From Puccinellia tenuiflora (lineage: Eukaryota; Streptophyta; Magnoliopsida; Poales; Poaceae), in NCBI GenBank assembly GCA_012064385.1, contig QRDG01001914.1, positions 1,116,001 to 1,180,000 on the forward strand: a stretch of 64,000 nucleotides of DNA, given 5' to 3'. The notes beneath the pieces are model-generated. The model was not told the DNA's origin, made no database searches, and saw only the letters and a program-made list of their open reading frames with translations. This document shows, one piece after another, positions 24,501 through 34,992 of this stretch. Numbering within the stretch: position 1 is the stretch's first letter; each line of letters starts with the position of its first letter. The position numbers and the translations under genes were made by a program.

Positions 24501-25658
24501 GGCCGGCCATGTTACAAGTTGATATCCCGACATCGACATGGCCCCCTATATATCGACCCAGTCAGATATATTGGAGGAGTCGGGGCCAGTAGCCAGGCAA
24601 GCAAGTCAAGTGCCATTATGATCTGCTTTCTCTCTCACGGCAGTTTCACCCTACTCACGGTCACGGAGTGGCTACAAGGACGTACTGCACTACTACGGTC
24701 TACTTCATCACTTCATAACGTACGTACGTGCGACTTGGCAGGCAGACGTACTAGCTATTCGGTGTGTGGTGTCGTACGTGCACCACTCGTCCACTATGTC
24801 ATGCGTAGTTGGAAGCCGACTAGAACTAGCCATGTGTTCCATCTTCCATGGAGAAATCGGTGCAGGCCCGCGTCAGTCAGGAGAAGATACATTCAGTTCA
24901 GTGCCCACATACATGCTAATCTTCCATTAAAGCAGTTTTCCGATGTCAAATCGAAAGGGATACTGTTTCATATCTTTTTGAGCAAATTGCATCACACTTT
25001 TGGATCTTGTTTCCTACTCCCTCCGTATCAAAATATAAGATGTTTTAATATTTCTCTTTCCATTCGTATCTAGATATGTTTTAGTGTAAAATTCATTTGA
25101 ACCTTACACTAAAACATGTCTAGATACGGATGGAAAGATAAATGCTAAAACATTTTATATTTTGATACGGAGGGAGTAGAAGAGATGAATCGGTGGAATC
25201 GCTCAGACAAAGCTGGTTCCGAATGGGGCACTCAATCTAGGTGTAAATGAGCAACTGAACGGAGACATGCGCGCACAAAGAGAATCAAGCTACTCTGCTA
25301 CGGGAAGCTAGAGAAGGAAATGGCGAGACTGACCGACGTAGTGGGAGAACTTCTCGATGTGCTCGACGTGGCCATGCTCGGCCATCACCACCTTGGGCAT
25401 TTCCGCCATGGCCGGCGCCGGCAGCTCTTTCATCTTCCTCCGGTAGCGGCGGCGCAGCACGGCGGCAGTGGCCACCGCGCCGGCCGTGGACAGCGCGGCG
25501 ACGTGGAGCAGCAGCAGCTTGCCGAGCCCATCTGCGCGCGCGCCAACAAAGAGAAACAGAGCAAGAAGAGAGATGATATGAGACCAAATGACCAAACTAC
25601 TAAACACACTTAATCAGGCGAGAATCAGGAGCAGTTTCTCGTTCTTGCCTTTCTGCAT
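18503..25658 (-). CDS. P-loop kinase with zeta-toxin-type domain, NADKc-like (8 exons)
   Basis: Exons (minus): 25658-25649, 25531-25334, 24231-24008, 23838-23777, 20623-20390, 20284-20155, 19314-18850, 18763-18503; 1584 bp, 527 residues. All phases join without a stop. A hydrophobic segment at about 8-29 followed by RRRYRRK suggests a membrane anchor or organelle targeting. A basic amphipathic stretch (about 165-190) is a candidate calmodulin site. Walker A is GGGMGAGKST (226-235); VVEADAFKETD, ILDGTLSW and GRAVRVKSQLMSHKRF follow. Architecture and length resemble Arabidopsis NADKc (At1g04280), a Ca2+/calmodulin-dependent, mitochondria-associated kinase making NADP+ from NAD+; paralogues of unknown substrate also exist, so the activity is inferred. 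Intron 1 would use a GC donor (AAAG/GCAAGA); other introns are GT-AG. It is not a bacterial toxin-antitoxin gene. Introns hold four small transposons. Confidence 0.85.
20954..21046. mobile_element. Stowaway-type MITE in intron
   Basis: Left end CTCTGTCCGAAAATAAGTGT and right end ...ACACTTATTGTCACACGGAG are inverted repeats. TA dinucleotides flank it (20952-20953, 21047-21048). About 93 bp, diverged from the CTCCCTCCGT consensus. Confidence 0.7.
21276..22179. mobile_element. Mutator-type element with ~135-bp TIRs and captured GC-rich DNA (Pack-MULE-like)
   Basis: Long inverted repeats 21276-21415 and 22045-22179 share GATCCATACCATTAAAAGAT, GTTTCCCAGTTAGAAAA, CTCCGTTATTGCCTT and CGTGAACTCGTCGTTAATTC. 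The 9-bp flanks (AAAATTATT, ATTATTATT) match imperfectly. The interior (21420-22040) is sharply GC-rich compared with the AT-rich intron and contains exon-like frames such as EMCCDRLLLVDLLLDKCGY on +. The source gene was not recognised. Lies in the 3.15-kb intron between exons 4 and 5 of the NADKc-like gene. Confidence 0.7.
23198..23559. mobile_element. MITE with TGCAC..GGGCACCAGTG inverted ends, in intron
   Basis: Left end TGCACCCGGGCACCAGTG; right end in reverse complement TGCACATGGGCACCAGTG. The interior is AT-rich with no coding capacity. No target duplication is evident, so the superfamily is open. Confidence 0.6.
25017..25176. mobile_element. Stowaway MITE in intron
   Basis: Perfect CTCCCTCCGTATCAAAATAT end, its inverted copy ending ATACGGAGGGAG, flanked by TA on both sides. 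160 bp of hairpin-forming sequence lie in the intron between exons 2 and 3 of the NADKc-like gene. Confidence 0.95.
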
Positions 25659-26090
25659 GGTGAACTGAGATCGAAGAGGATGGAAGAATTAACCGGAAGA
25701 GATGGGATGAGAATGAAACTGAAATGTAGGCGCTCCTGTGGATTGCCGTTTTTGTGTGTGGGATCGGATGAGATGAGATGCGGCCAGTATTATGCCGGCG
25801 ACAGCTAGACCGGTTATGGGCCTTTGGCTTGAATGGGATGGGCACGAGCAGTGGAGATACTTATATCAGCAGGATGTCGCCTCTGTGCGATATATCTTCG
25901 CGTGAAAGAGATGTTCGCGCCAGCGCCTGTATTTTATTCGAGCTGTTGCCGTTGCTGTTGATCCCCTCTATCTTGTTTTCCATACCGACTCTCTTCTCCT
26001 CCTTCTTGGTCTAGATTAGTTGATGTTGCTGTACGTAATATATAATAATGGTAGGAAACAGAACAAGTTGTTTGTTATGTTAATTAAAAG
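25659..26090 (-). other. Upstream region of the NADKc-like gene
   Basis: Expected promoter region. No convincing TATA box was found; nothing further recognised. Confidence 0.4.
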
Positions 26091-26101
26091 CTAGTGGTGA
26101 T

Positions 26102-26403
26102 GAGAACCTGTCTGTGGTAGGATGGTTAGCAGAGTGGTTGTATCCCCAGCCAATCAGAGTTCAAACCACAGGTTTGACACCGGTGTTTCTCATTTAGACG
26201 GAATATTCTTCAGTGGGAGGCGATGTTCCCGTCGACAGCGAGACGCCCGTGGTGACTTCGTCAATCTCAAGACTCGACCCGCCGGCTCAGTCTTTCGGAG
26301 GTGCTCATAGGGGTAGGATGTGCGTGCGTGCGTTCATAGGGGTGAGTGTGTGCACGTGTATGTGAGCGTCTGCGTTTGTACTGTGTTTCGCAAAAAAAAA
26401 AAA
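26102..26403 (+). mobile_element. tRNA-derived SINE with 11-bp target duplications
   Basis: CTAGTGGTGAT occurs at 26091-26101 and 26404-26414. A box TAGCAGAGTGG (26127-26137), B box GTTCAAACC (26159-26167), a GT-rich 3' region (GTGCGTGCGTGCGTTCATAG) and a 3' A run ending at 26403. This is a complete RNA polymerase III-type SINE of a kind common in grasses. Confidence 0.92.
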
Positions 26404-26547
26404 CTAGTGGTGATACGCAATGCCCACTGGCCACTGGGTTAATAGGCAATCTCCTGTGGTTACGTGCTGCTAGCTGTTGGTCAACGCCATTCCTCATCGG
26501 TGTAAGTTGTTTATCTCGTGCGTGATCAGCGTGGGAGTTGTAGATGC

Positions 26548-27829
26548 GACCTTCTGAGTTATGGCTTCTATATTATCAGGCAGCCGCCTTGCTTGTGCGG
26601 TCACACTTGATTAATTGTTTCGTTAGTTGGCAGCGAAACGAATACTACAGTTGCAGCCAACTATTTTTTTTGAACTAAAACAGGACTTTATTTATTGAAA
26701 GGCAAAGATACAGTACACCTTACAAGCAGGCCCTACAACAACTATGAAATACAAAGCAAGTCCCTGGACTTTTACATAGAGGACCTCAAACAGAGAGATG
26801 AAAACGCGATCAAGCCCATGCCGCCAGCCGGGTTGCACCTCGCCGTCGCCGGGGACGAGGCCACTTGGAACGGGGAGGCTGCTAGAGCAAAGAGCCATAG
26901 CCCCCAGCCGGAAGCAACACTGCCTCCTATTAGGCATGTCGCCAGGAGGAATATCGCAGCGAAACATCGTCGCCGCCCATGGCCGCCCTTCGACCAGAAA
27001 GGTCACCGAAGCGTTGAAGACCGCCCATCGATCGCGTCTCCGCGAGCGGCGTAGCTTCACCACAAACTCCGGTGAGGTTGAACTCCAAGCCGATCTGCAA
27101 ATCCCTCTCATCCAACTCCCCTCCCACCATGAGAGTAGAGAGGCAGTAGAGATCCTGCAGACCAGGGACCAGAACACAGCGAGCTTATTGAATCGAGCCG
27201 CGACCAAGCACCATCTGACCTTCTTCCTCCTTGGAAGCATGTCGGAGATGCCGAGCCACCACCGCCCAGCAGCACGCCAGATTACCGGAACGGCCAAGCT
27301 CGAATAGACGGGGAAGACGGCCTTATTTGCGGAGATCTCCTGCCTTAGCGCCGCAACTTGCCACAGCTCCTGCCACCGAAGCTGCGCAACAACGAACACC
27401 CGAACAAGCACGCACCAGATCCGGCCGATGGGATCTAGTACTCTACTCCAAGATGCCACATGGGACAAGCTACAAGAAAAACAAACCCTACCACTACTAC
27501 CTACAGCCCGCGCTGCGCATCCTCGTCCACGCCGGCCGGCAGAGCCGCCGGTGCAGAGAGGGAAGCGAGCCGGGGAAGCCTCGGCGACTCTCAAAAAGCG
27601 AAGGGGAACAGATAAGGAGAGAGAAAGGAGGAGAAGAAAAGAGAGCCCCCCAGAGAAGAAAAGCCCAGTTGCAGCCAACTAAACATTTGCAAACGAATTA
27701 TCTTCACAACGAAGGTTTGACTTCTTTCAGACAATGAAAGGGATCATCTTCGAGCATATACATCAATTAATGCTACATGTTGCGCATAATCGAAATTTGT
27801 TCAAACAACACATAAGACGTGGAGATTGT
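26548..27829. repeat. Local direct duplication, copy A (interrupted)
   Basis: 26548-26663 plus 27682-27829 matches copy B at 27998-28170 plus 28862-28952: shared CTGAGTTATGGCTTCTATAT, TCGAAATTTGTTCAAACAAC and ACACATAAGACGTGGAGATT. Copy A is interrupted by the retroposon at 26664-27665. Confidence 0.85.
26664..27665 (-). mobile_element. Retroposon with poly(A) and 16-bp target duplication
   Basis: CAGTTGCAGCCAACTA flanks both ends (26648-26663, 27666-27681). The minus strand ends with AATAAATAAAGTCCTG and an A8 tail, and starts with CT-rich leader-like sequence. One frame is open across the whole element (27678-26692, 328 codons) but has no ATG near its start; the first Met is about codon 145, and no family was recognised. 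It is probably a non-autonomous LINE derivative or a retrocopy of an unknown transcript. Confidence 0.8.
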
Positions 27830-27997
27830 GAAACAAGAATATTTGGGAGAGATACTCAACGCTCTCACGGCGTGTATCGATTCATATTTATATATGTCAC
27901 GAGAGTTAGAAAGAGTTACGGTTTACAACACAAACATGTTACAGGTTAGTTTACGTAACACACACACGTACACGTATGCGCCTACACTCTTCAATTC

Positions 27998-28952
27998 TGA
28001 GTTATGGCTTCTATATAAGGCAGCCGCCTTGTGTGATCACACTTGATTGCTTCGTTAGTTAGCAGGCCAATAAATTACTCTTTCTAGAAAAAATAAATAA
28101 TGCAGCGGTTGCTAACTGTACATCTGCAAACGAGTTATCTTCAGAACGAACGTTTGATTTCTTATAGACACTATTGCATGGAAATTCACTAGTGACGGTG
28201 CTTACTCCGCCAAGTCGGCCTACAAGATGCAATTTGAAGGCATTGTTTCCACCTCTCTTGATGCCACGGTTTGGCAAGCTTGGGCTCCCCCAAAATGCAA
28301 TTTTTTTGCATGGCTAGTTCTACAAAATAGGATATGGACGGCCGATCGTCTCCAACGAAGGGGGTGGCAAAATTGTGGAAATTACCCACTTTGTAACCAA
28401 GTGCAAGAGTCCTCGGGGCATCTCCTCTACAAGTGTCGTTTCACAATAAGGATTTGGAAAGAGATTCTCACTTGGTGTGGTTGCCATGACATCGTCCCGG
28501 CGCAATGGGTCAATCAGGCCTCCGTGGAGGTTTGGTGGACTAAGCTTGCCTTGGATCACGGTGTTGCGAGAAAGGCCATGTCCTCCTTGCTTATGCTCAT
28601 CTCATGGGAGGTGTGGAACGAGCGTAATGCTAGGATTTTCCGACATGTGGCGTCTCCGGTGGCCATCGTGGTTTCTAGAATTAAGAAGGAGGCGAGAGCA
28701 TGGTGTTTGGCCGGGGCCAAATTTTTGGGTAATGTAATTCCGGGAGAGTAACTCCCTTTTAATGAAGTCCTAGGCGTGTCCTAGGCATATGTCTAAACTT
28801 CTCCTTATTTAATGAAAATGGAAAATCTTCTGCCTTGTTTCGAAAAAAATTCTTATAGACAATGAAAGGACCATCTTCGAGCATAATCATCAATGCTATA
28901 CATTGTAGATAATCGAAATTTGTTCAAACAACACATAAGACGTGGAGATTGG
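27998..28952. repeat. Local direct duplication, copy B (interrupted)
   Basis: See copy A (26548-27829). It contains an extra AT-rich stretch near 28075-28110 and a LINE insertion at 28171-28849. Confidence 0.85.
28171..28849 (+). mobile_element. 5'-truncated LINE 3' end with 12-bp target duplication
   Basis: TTCTTATAGACA flanks both ends (28159-28170, 28850-28861). The 3' end has ATTTAATGAAAATGG, TTGTTTCG and an A7 tail. An open frame to 28751 encodes the zinc-binding tail of plant L1-type reverse transcriptases (zf-RVT, PF13966): WAPPKCNFFAWLVLQNRIWT, RRGW, a Cys pair and HLLYKC. It ends IPGE at a TAA, so only the last part of ORF2 was copied. Confidence 0.92.
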
Positions 28953-29908
28953 ACAACTTATCGAAGGCAAGACTATGTTAGGGGAGTCCATCACCGGTCG
29001 CGTAACAATCTACAAACCTTTCCATTAAACACCAATACAAAAAGAAAAATCAAACAACATCGGCAACAGTTGAGGCAATAGGATGCCACCATAAAAGGTC
29101 CTCCCCTAACGCTTCCTCGACTTCCTAGAAGCCTTGCTCGACATTCGCTGCCATCACACCTATCCACCATAAAGGTCCTCCCTTTGAACTTTCACAAAGT
29201 TGTATAGACAACACCGATACACATAGCGACAATAAGATGGATGAATAAGATGTGACAGGAATATGACGTCAAGAAGACGAAAGATCCCTCAATACAATGC
29301 CTTGAAAAAGGAAGCAACGCTCATATGACAATATTGTTATAACAAGCAAGCAAAGGCCACAACATAGGTTTCACCTCGAGTTCACCTAGGAAATTCTTAC
29401 GCAACGTCTTTAGAGTGGAAATGAAATGCGAGTGCTTCCTTGATGGATCCAGCCAGCAAAGACCAGATCGGGACATGAAATACCAACATCGCTCGACCCA
29501 CCCAATGAAGGCTAGATCAATCACGAAAATTGCATTGATGTCCACTTCATACATCATGAACAAATCGATCACCAATTGTGGTCAGGATCAACAAGGAACA
29601 ACGTGAAGAGTGCTAGCTTTATGCTACCAATGAGCACGCTGGACCCAGCAAAAACATTCCCAAGCAGCCTCAACCCCACCCTCATAGTCACATTGGCTTG
29701 TAACCACTAATAAAGGATGTTGCCCCAAATTCCATGCCATCATTGCTGTCAGAAAACTCACATTGTTGGACAACAAGAAGAGCCCTTGTTTTCTTCATCC
29801 ACTATAACGCCAATGGTTGTGACATCCTTTACTCGTGGAGATCAAGGGTTTCGGTTAACATCCTCCATGATAGGAAGCCACCACGGTGGAATATCGACGG
29901 GAGCCCCA
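28953..29908. other. Unassigned sequence
   Basis: No domain, terminal repeat or RNA gene recognised. An 84-codon minus frame (29575-29321) is not convincing. Confidence 0.3.
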
Positions 29909-30250
29909 CACTAGTACAGAACCTCACATCACAGCCGGCCCCAGGGCCTCACCTCAGCCGGTTATTCCAACTGTCTCCCGCTCGGGGTCGCTAATGTGTG
30001 GCTCCATTAGGGCCGGTTCCAGGGAACCCGCTGTGATGAGAGTAACCCTCAGACGGCCGTGAATAAGGACTGTCTCCAATAAGGAAAACATCAGAGATGG
30101 CCGGCAATAGCAGTCGTCTGTAATGATAATCCTTTGCAGACGGCTGAGTTTGCTGGCCGTCGTTAGCGTGCGGAGTGTCCGGGTTTTCTCTCCGGCCCAT
30201 GCATAAGAATATTCATGCCCTCCGGGCCATTTTCCGGGTGGTCTGAGGTA
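29909..30250 (+). mobile_element. CACTA terminus fragment
   Basis: Starts CACTAGTACAGAACCTCACA and is followed by repeated GCCGG and AGACGG(C/C)CG type motifs resembling subterminal repeats. No matching right end was seen, so it is either truncated or split by the Helitron that begins 106 bp further on. Confidence 0.55.
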
Positions 30251-30842
30251 TTTGGTAATGTTATATTAGCAGGAATAAATCAAGATTGCATCAACAAAAC
30301 TTGAACCAATTGGTAATACATATAAAGCATAATCGATCAACCAACTGGTATAGCATCTATTTATATACTAAAAGCAATATAAGAATATAAGAGTCTAGAA
30401 TAGAGGCACCACGTTGATCCACATCACCTCAATTATTCTCCATAGTTAGATCTAAAATTGATGGTTAGGATTAAATGAAAAATTATGTGTAACCTAATTC
30501 GGTTTTTAAACGGTACATGTTTCGCGTGATCGTGTTGTACGCGGGCCTGGAGAACACACGGCAAAACTGATCGGTTGTTTTCTCAAACAATAAAAAGATG
30601 ATCGTTACTAGAGCCTGACACGTTTAACGTGGCGTGCTAACTAATTTAGTTGTCTCTACGGCTGTTAAGCTTTTGTAATATCTATATATATATCTATCTG
30701 TAAGCTACGATGGAATACAAAACGTGATGGACTCCACCACTTCAGGCCCCATACCAAACCTACTGTATTCTTTTCAATAGAAAATCACCGTATAAAGGCC
30801 TGTGGTTTAGGGACTGTTTAAATATAAAAAATGAGTCTGTGC

Positions 30843-30975
30843 ACGACGGCCCCGTGTTCCTACATGAGATGAGCCCTCGCATGGCCACGAGCTGCAACCT
30901 TGACGTGGAGTTGGACAGTGCCTCCAACGTAATCCTTGCACTTCATTCACTAATTAGCAGTTTTACAGAACTACA
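30843..30975 (+). other. Possible captured exon in Helitron
   Basis: An open frame VHDGPVFLHEMSPRMATSC continues to SSFTELQ and then GTATATA, a donor-like sequence. It is GC-richer than the surrounding Helitron body. No family recognised. Confidence 0.35.
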
Positions 30976-31854
30976 GGTATATATATATACGTGTCGTGGA
31001 TTTGCTAATTAGCACTTTAGCAGTAGCAGGCTGCATTGGTCATGAAGGAGAAAAGTCTGAGTCGTGGGGATTAGTAGTTTACTGTTTTTTTTTTCATGAG
31101 GTGGAGCTTACTATTGGTATACACAAAGAAAATAAAACCACGCGGTACTCCCTCGATCCAGACTATTTAATTTGTTAATATCAACATAGACTGTGACCGA
31201 CAATCACTCTAATAACATGTAGATTATGCGGTATGAAAAAGTGTTGTCACTTGATTATCGAAAAGTATGTTCAGATAATAGTTATTTTGTACCGCACAAA
31301 CTCCATATTAATGAAGTAATAAGCCAATAACGTTAAAAGGCTTATTCAATTTTTTAGTAACCGGTTTATAGTTATTACATAAAAAATTATGGTCCTTTTG
31401 TATTTGCATAGTTTTTAGTGGTGACTTAAAAATAGTTATTCCTGGTTGCAAAATACTATATTTTTCACTTTTGAGCCAAAAGGTACTTTTCTCTAAAAAT
31501 AATAACAAGGAAGTTTCTATTATTCTAGGTTGATCTAATCGTTCTATTCTTTTATCCCATAGGAATTAGGTATATATGTACATTTTAGATATTGTGTGTA
31601 GCTTGGTGGATTTTAAGACAAATTAAAAATGCTTAGCTACAATGCTAACATATTCACAATTTTTTAGTTTCCATCTCTATTCGATGAGATATAGGATGTA
31701 GTAACTACCCATATATTTTGCACTTGACATATAATTTGATAAAAGAAAATAATATATGGAGCTAGCTATGGTAGGGGGAAAGGTGGCATGTGTACTCAGA
31801 GCTTGGAGGCTCATGTTGAAAAAAAAAGCAAAGATAGAATTCAAATTAAATCCT

Positions 31855-31990
31855 CCCTGCATCCCAAAATATATGTCCTATTTAACTTTCTTAAGTTTGA
31901 CCAAGCTTATAGATATTAAGATATTAATATCTATAATACCAAACCTACCAATACAAACGTCATGAAATATATTTTCATAGTATATATATT
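31855..31990. mobile_element. One-ended (truncated) MITE
   Basis: CTCCCTGCATCCCAAAATAT followed by TTAAGTTTGACCAAGCTTAT and CATGAAATATATTTTCATA matches the left half of a widespread grass TIR element. The right half is missing. Confidence 0.6.
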
Positions 31991-33321
31991 TTATATCATA
32001 GGTATACTTATTTATTTACTTAAGAAAATATAACCTATGCACAAACATGATATGATTTAAATTTTGGGATGACGGGAATATTATTCACACATAATTTTCC
32101 GATTTTTCTTTGCAAAGAAATGCTTTTTTCGCTTCTCCAACGTGGGTCGAATTAGAATTTGAAATTTTGTGCGGTGAAAGGATGTCACATTTATATGGGG
32201 ATTTCTTAAGAAAAAAAATGTCTCGCCGTGATGAGGTCAGGAGTACCAGAAATAAATATTATTTTTTACACACTGCAGCAAAATGTATGTGTACCACCCT
32301 GAGTACGGCCACTTCACTAACCATCCAGCCATTTGGGTCTTAATCTTAGTTGTTGTCAAATGAACACATGTTTTCATAATCTAATAAGAATGTTAATATA
32401 GTATTGAAGATAATAAATTAAGTAAAATGATTAAAATGATCGTCACCCATGTGGGCACCTGTCCACGATACTAAAAATTAATATACACTAGAAACGAGAG
32501 ATATATTAGAAATCAAAAGAAGCAGAACATCGACACGTCTATTTGCCGTAGCATTTTCTATTAGCAACTACAGCTGATAGTTCTTCATAACCATACCTAA
32601 ATAAATCGTACATTTAGATATACCTAAACATAAATTTAATATAGACTTTACATATAACACACCACCATAAGAAAATGAAATCTACAACTTCCTACTTTAA
32701 TCAATGATAAACATATCAGAAACATCCCTTTGTCTATTTTGTTTTGATTAATTATCTCGGTCGATATGGTCACATACTCATCACACTAATTATATTCTAA
32801 GTGGGAACTGATACAAAATTCGATGTGAATAGAAAAAACCTTACAAGAAGGTGAGTTGAATCCTCCTATTTAATTGCATTTCAGACTAATGACATGGCCA
32901 TCTTTAATTTATTGGCATAGTAGGTATTAAACGAATAAGATCAAACAACATATGTGCATAGAGGGACAGTAGCTGGTCGAGGTCCTAATTATAATTTAGA
33001 ATAGTACATGTATCTAGGTTTTGTTAACTCTAATTTGATTGATTGCGTAGATCGATAATTTGATTTTAATTCCTACGAGCTATCTTCATATATGATATAA
33101 TTATTTGTAGAGATCTAATATGACTACGTACAAATGACACATATGATTATTTGTAGGATGTTTATTTATATTGTTTTAGATCATACTAGGTTTATTTAAA
33201 TGGTTACGATTGCACAGGATATTTCTTTAGAACGCTAAAGTGTAACCTTATCAATTCTAATCATATAACATAAATATTATGAAACGGAAAAATAAGGTTT
33301 TTCAATAACTTTCAGGCATTG

Positions 33322-33351
33322 CCCTCGCATTTGCGAGGGGCACTGTGCTAG
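33322..33351 (+). repeat. Helitron 3' hairpin and CTAG terminus
   Basis: CCTCGCA-TT-TGCGAGG stem-loop, then GGGCACTGTG and CTAG. Confidence 0.88.
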
Positions 33352-34246
33352 TTATATTACATATATATAATAACATGTCTCTCTCGAGCCACAAACAATT
33401 TAGTTCTGTATGATGTAACTCAATGATCGATGAGCTCCAAGCTGAGGTCATAGGTCTTCCTAAAAATGATCAAAACAGCTAGGTTGGTCGAGCTCATGTT
33501 CTAGATGATTTGCATCTCAATCATGACCTCCAAGGTGAGGTCATTGGTGTTTCTTAGAATGATCAACACAAGTTGGTCGAGCTTATAGGTGTAGATGCCC
33601 CTTCTACTGGGAGGGAGTGGGGTATAAAAAGAAATACCATTGGGTGGACTGGGCTACGGTGTGCTCGCCCAAGGACCTGGGTGGTTTGGGCATTATTAAC
33701 ACCAAGGTGATGAACACTGCCATGATAAATATTTACAAAACATGAACTTTATGGCCGCTCTGAGTGTGAAAGGTTCACAGTTTTGGAACAACCTTCAAAA
33801 GATTATTCCGATTTTGAAAGATAGGGCAAAATTCGAGGTCGGAAACGGCCAATCCATCTTCTTCCGGGTCGGATTGCTTGCTGGGCAGGGGCCCAACCAG
33901 AGATAGGTTCCGACACTTGTACACTGTGTGTGCTGACTCCTGGGCACCGGTGGTTGAGGCCCAGGTGGAACATGCGTGGAACCTAGAGTTTAGAAGGACC
34001 TTTGGGCTGCAAGAGGCCATTAAATGGGCCAATTTGTGCAGAGAGCTAGGAGGGTTCAGGAGAGAGAGCTGCCAGGATAAGATTACCTGGTCGTTGGGGA
34101 AATCACTAAAAAAAGGGAACCCTTCGCGAAGGGAACTTTTCCTCCGTTGTCCTCGCGCCAAGTGGCGCCTTCTCCTTTGTTCTTTTGTTTGAATATTCGC
34201 CACGTGTCGCAACAGGAGTTAAAGTGGGGAGGAAGAGAGAGAAAAG

Positions 34247-34835
34247 GAAGGGTACGGGTGGGAGGGAGTTTCTCTTTTATTTTCTTGAACCGAAGTTTAA
34301 AAACGAAATATCTTGAGAACCGCTTATTCAAATTACGAACCGTTTTCACTTTTAAACTCCTCGCGTCGAGATCTTCAAAACTAGATCCCATGTCGATAGG
34401 TTTTGACGAACTTTTTTTTTGTACATCCAAAAGCTGAATAGCTGTACATCCGGTTTGAACATAGCTGTACTTCGGGTTTGAATTTACTTGTACATCCGCT
34501 GTCAACGTGTTTTGCACTCCGTTTTTTATTTACTTGTACTCGGTGGGAGGGTAGTTTTTCCTTTTATTTTTTTGAACCGAAGTTTAAAAACGAAATATCT
34601 TTAGAACCGGTTATCCAAATTACGAACCGTTTTCATTTTTGAACTCCTCGCGTCGAGATCTTCAAAACTAGATCCCATATCGATAGGTTTTGACGAACTT
34701 TTTTTTTGTACATCCAAAAGCTGAATAGCTGTACATCCGGTTTGAACATAGCTGTACTTCGGGTTTGAACTTACTTATACATCCGCTGTCAACGTACTTT
34801 GTACTCCGTTTTCTCTGTACTTGTACACCCTATTT
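34247..34835. repeat. ~294-bp tandem duplication inside the MULE
   Basis: GGTGGGAGGG, CTTTTATTTT.TTGAACCGAA and CTCCTCGCGTCGAGATCTTC recur with an offset of about 294 bp (34247 and 34541). Both copies end in a string of CTGTACATCCG / TTGTAC motifs that continues to about 34900. Confidence 0.9.
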
Positions 34836-34920
34836 GCACTAATCTGTACATCCGAATGGCTACATTCTGTACTTTCTGTTCTATATACTCTGTACTTTCG
34901 TGTGGCGCGTTAGCGTAGGT

Positions 34921-34992
34921 GTTAGGGTACGGAGGCTTCATCGCTCGTCGACGCGATAGCGTCGACGAGCGATGAAGCCTCCGTACCCTAAC
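34921..34992. repeat. Perfect palindrome, 34-bp arms with 4-nt loop
   Basis: Left arm 34921-34954 (GTTAGGGTACGGAGGCTTCA...) is exactly complementary to 34959-34992, with loop GATA between. A second, imperfect hairpin with a similar GGTA loop follows at 35008-35039 (CCCCCGTACGCCGC / GCGGCGACGGGGG). Confidence 0.95.

Larger units (their letters stand above)
30356..33351 (+). mobile_element. Non-autonomous Helitron
   Basis: 5' end TCTATTTATATACTAAAAGC follows an A. The 3' end has an 8-bp-stem hairpin (33322-33340, CCTCGCA..TGCGAGG) about 10 bases before terminal CTAG (33348-33351), followed by T. Helitrons insert between A and T without a target duplication, as seen here. No Rep/helicase frame exists in the 3.0-kb AT-rich body, so it would need a partner. 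It contains a truncated MITE (31855-31990) and a possible captured exon (30843-30975). Confidence 0.85.

Noticed and set aside
18503..25658. Zeta-toxin domain read as a bacterial toxin-antitoxin gene
   Set aside because: Seven introns, an N-terminal anchor and plant-type architecture show a eukaryotic kinase; no antitoxin partner or bacterial context.
28953..29908. Coding gene on the minus strand (84 codons at 29575-29321)
   Set aside because: No domain, no splice context, and frames broken on both sides.
31147..31320. Stowaway starting TACTCCCTCGATCC
   Set aside because: Only the left end fits; the right end shows no convincing inverted copy.
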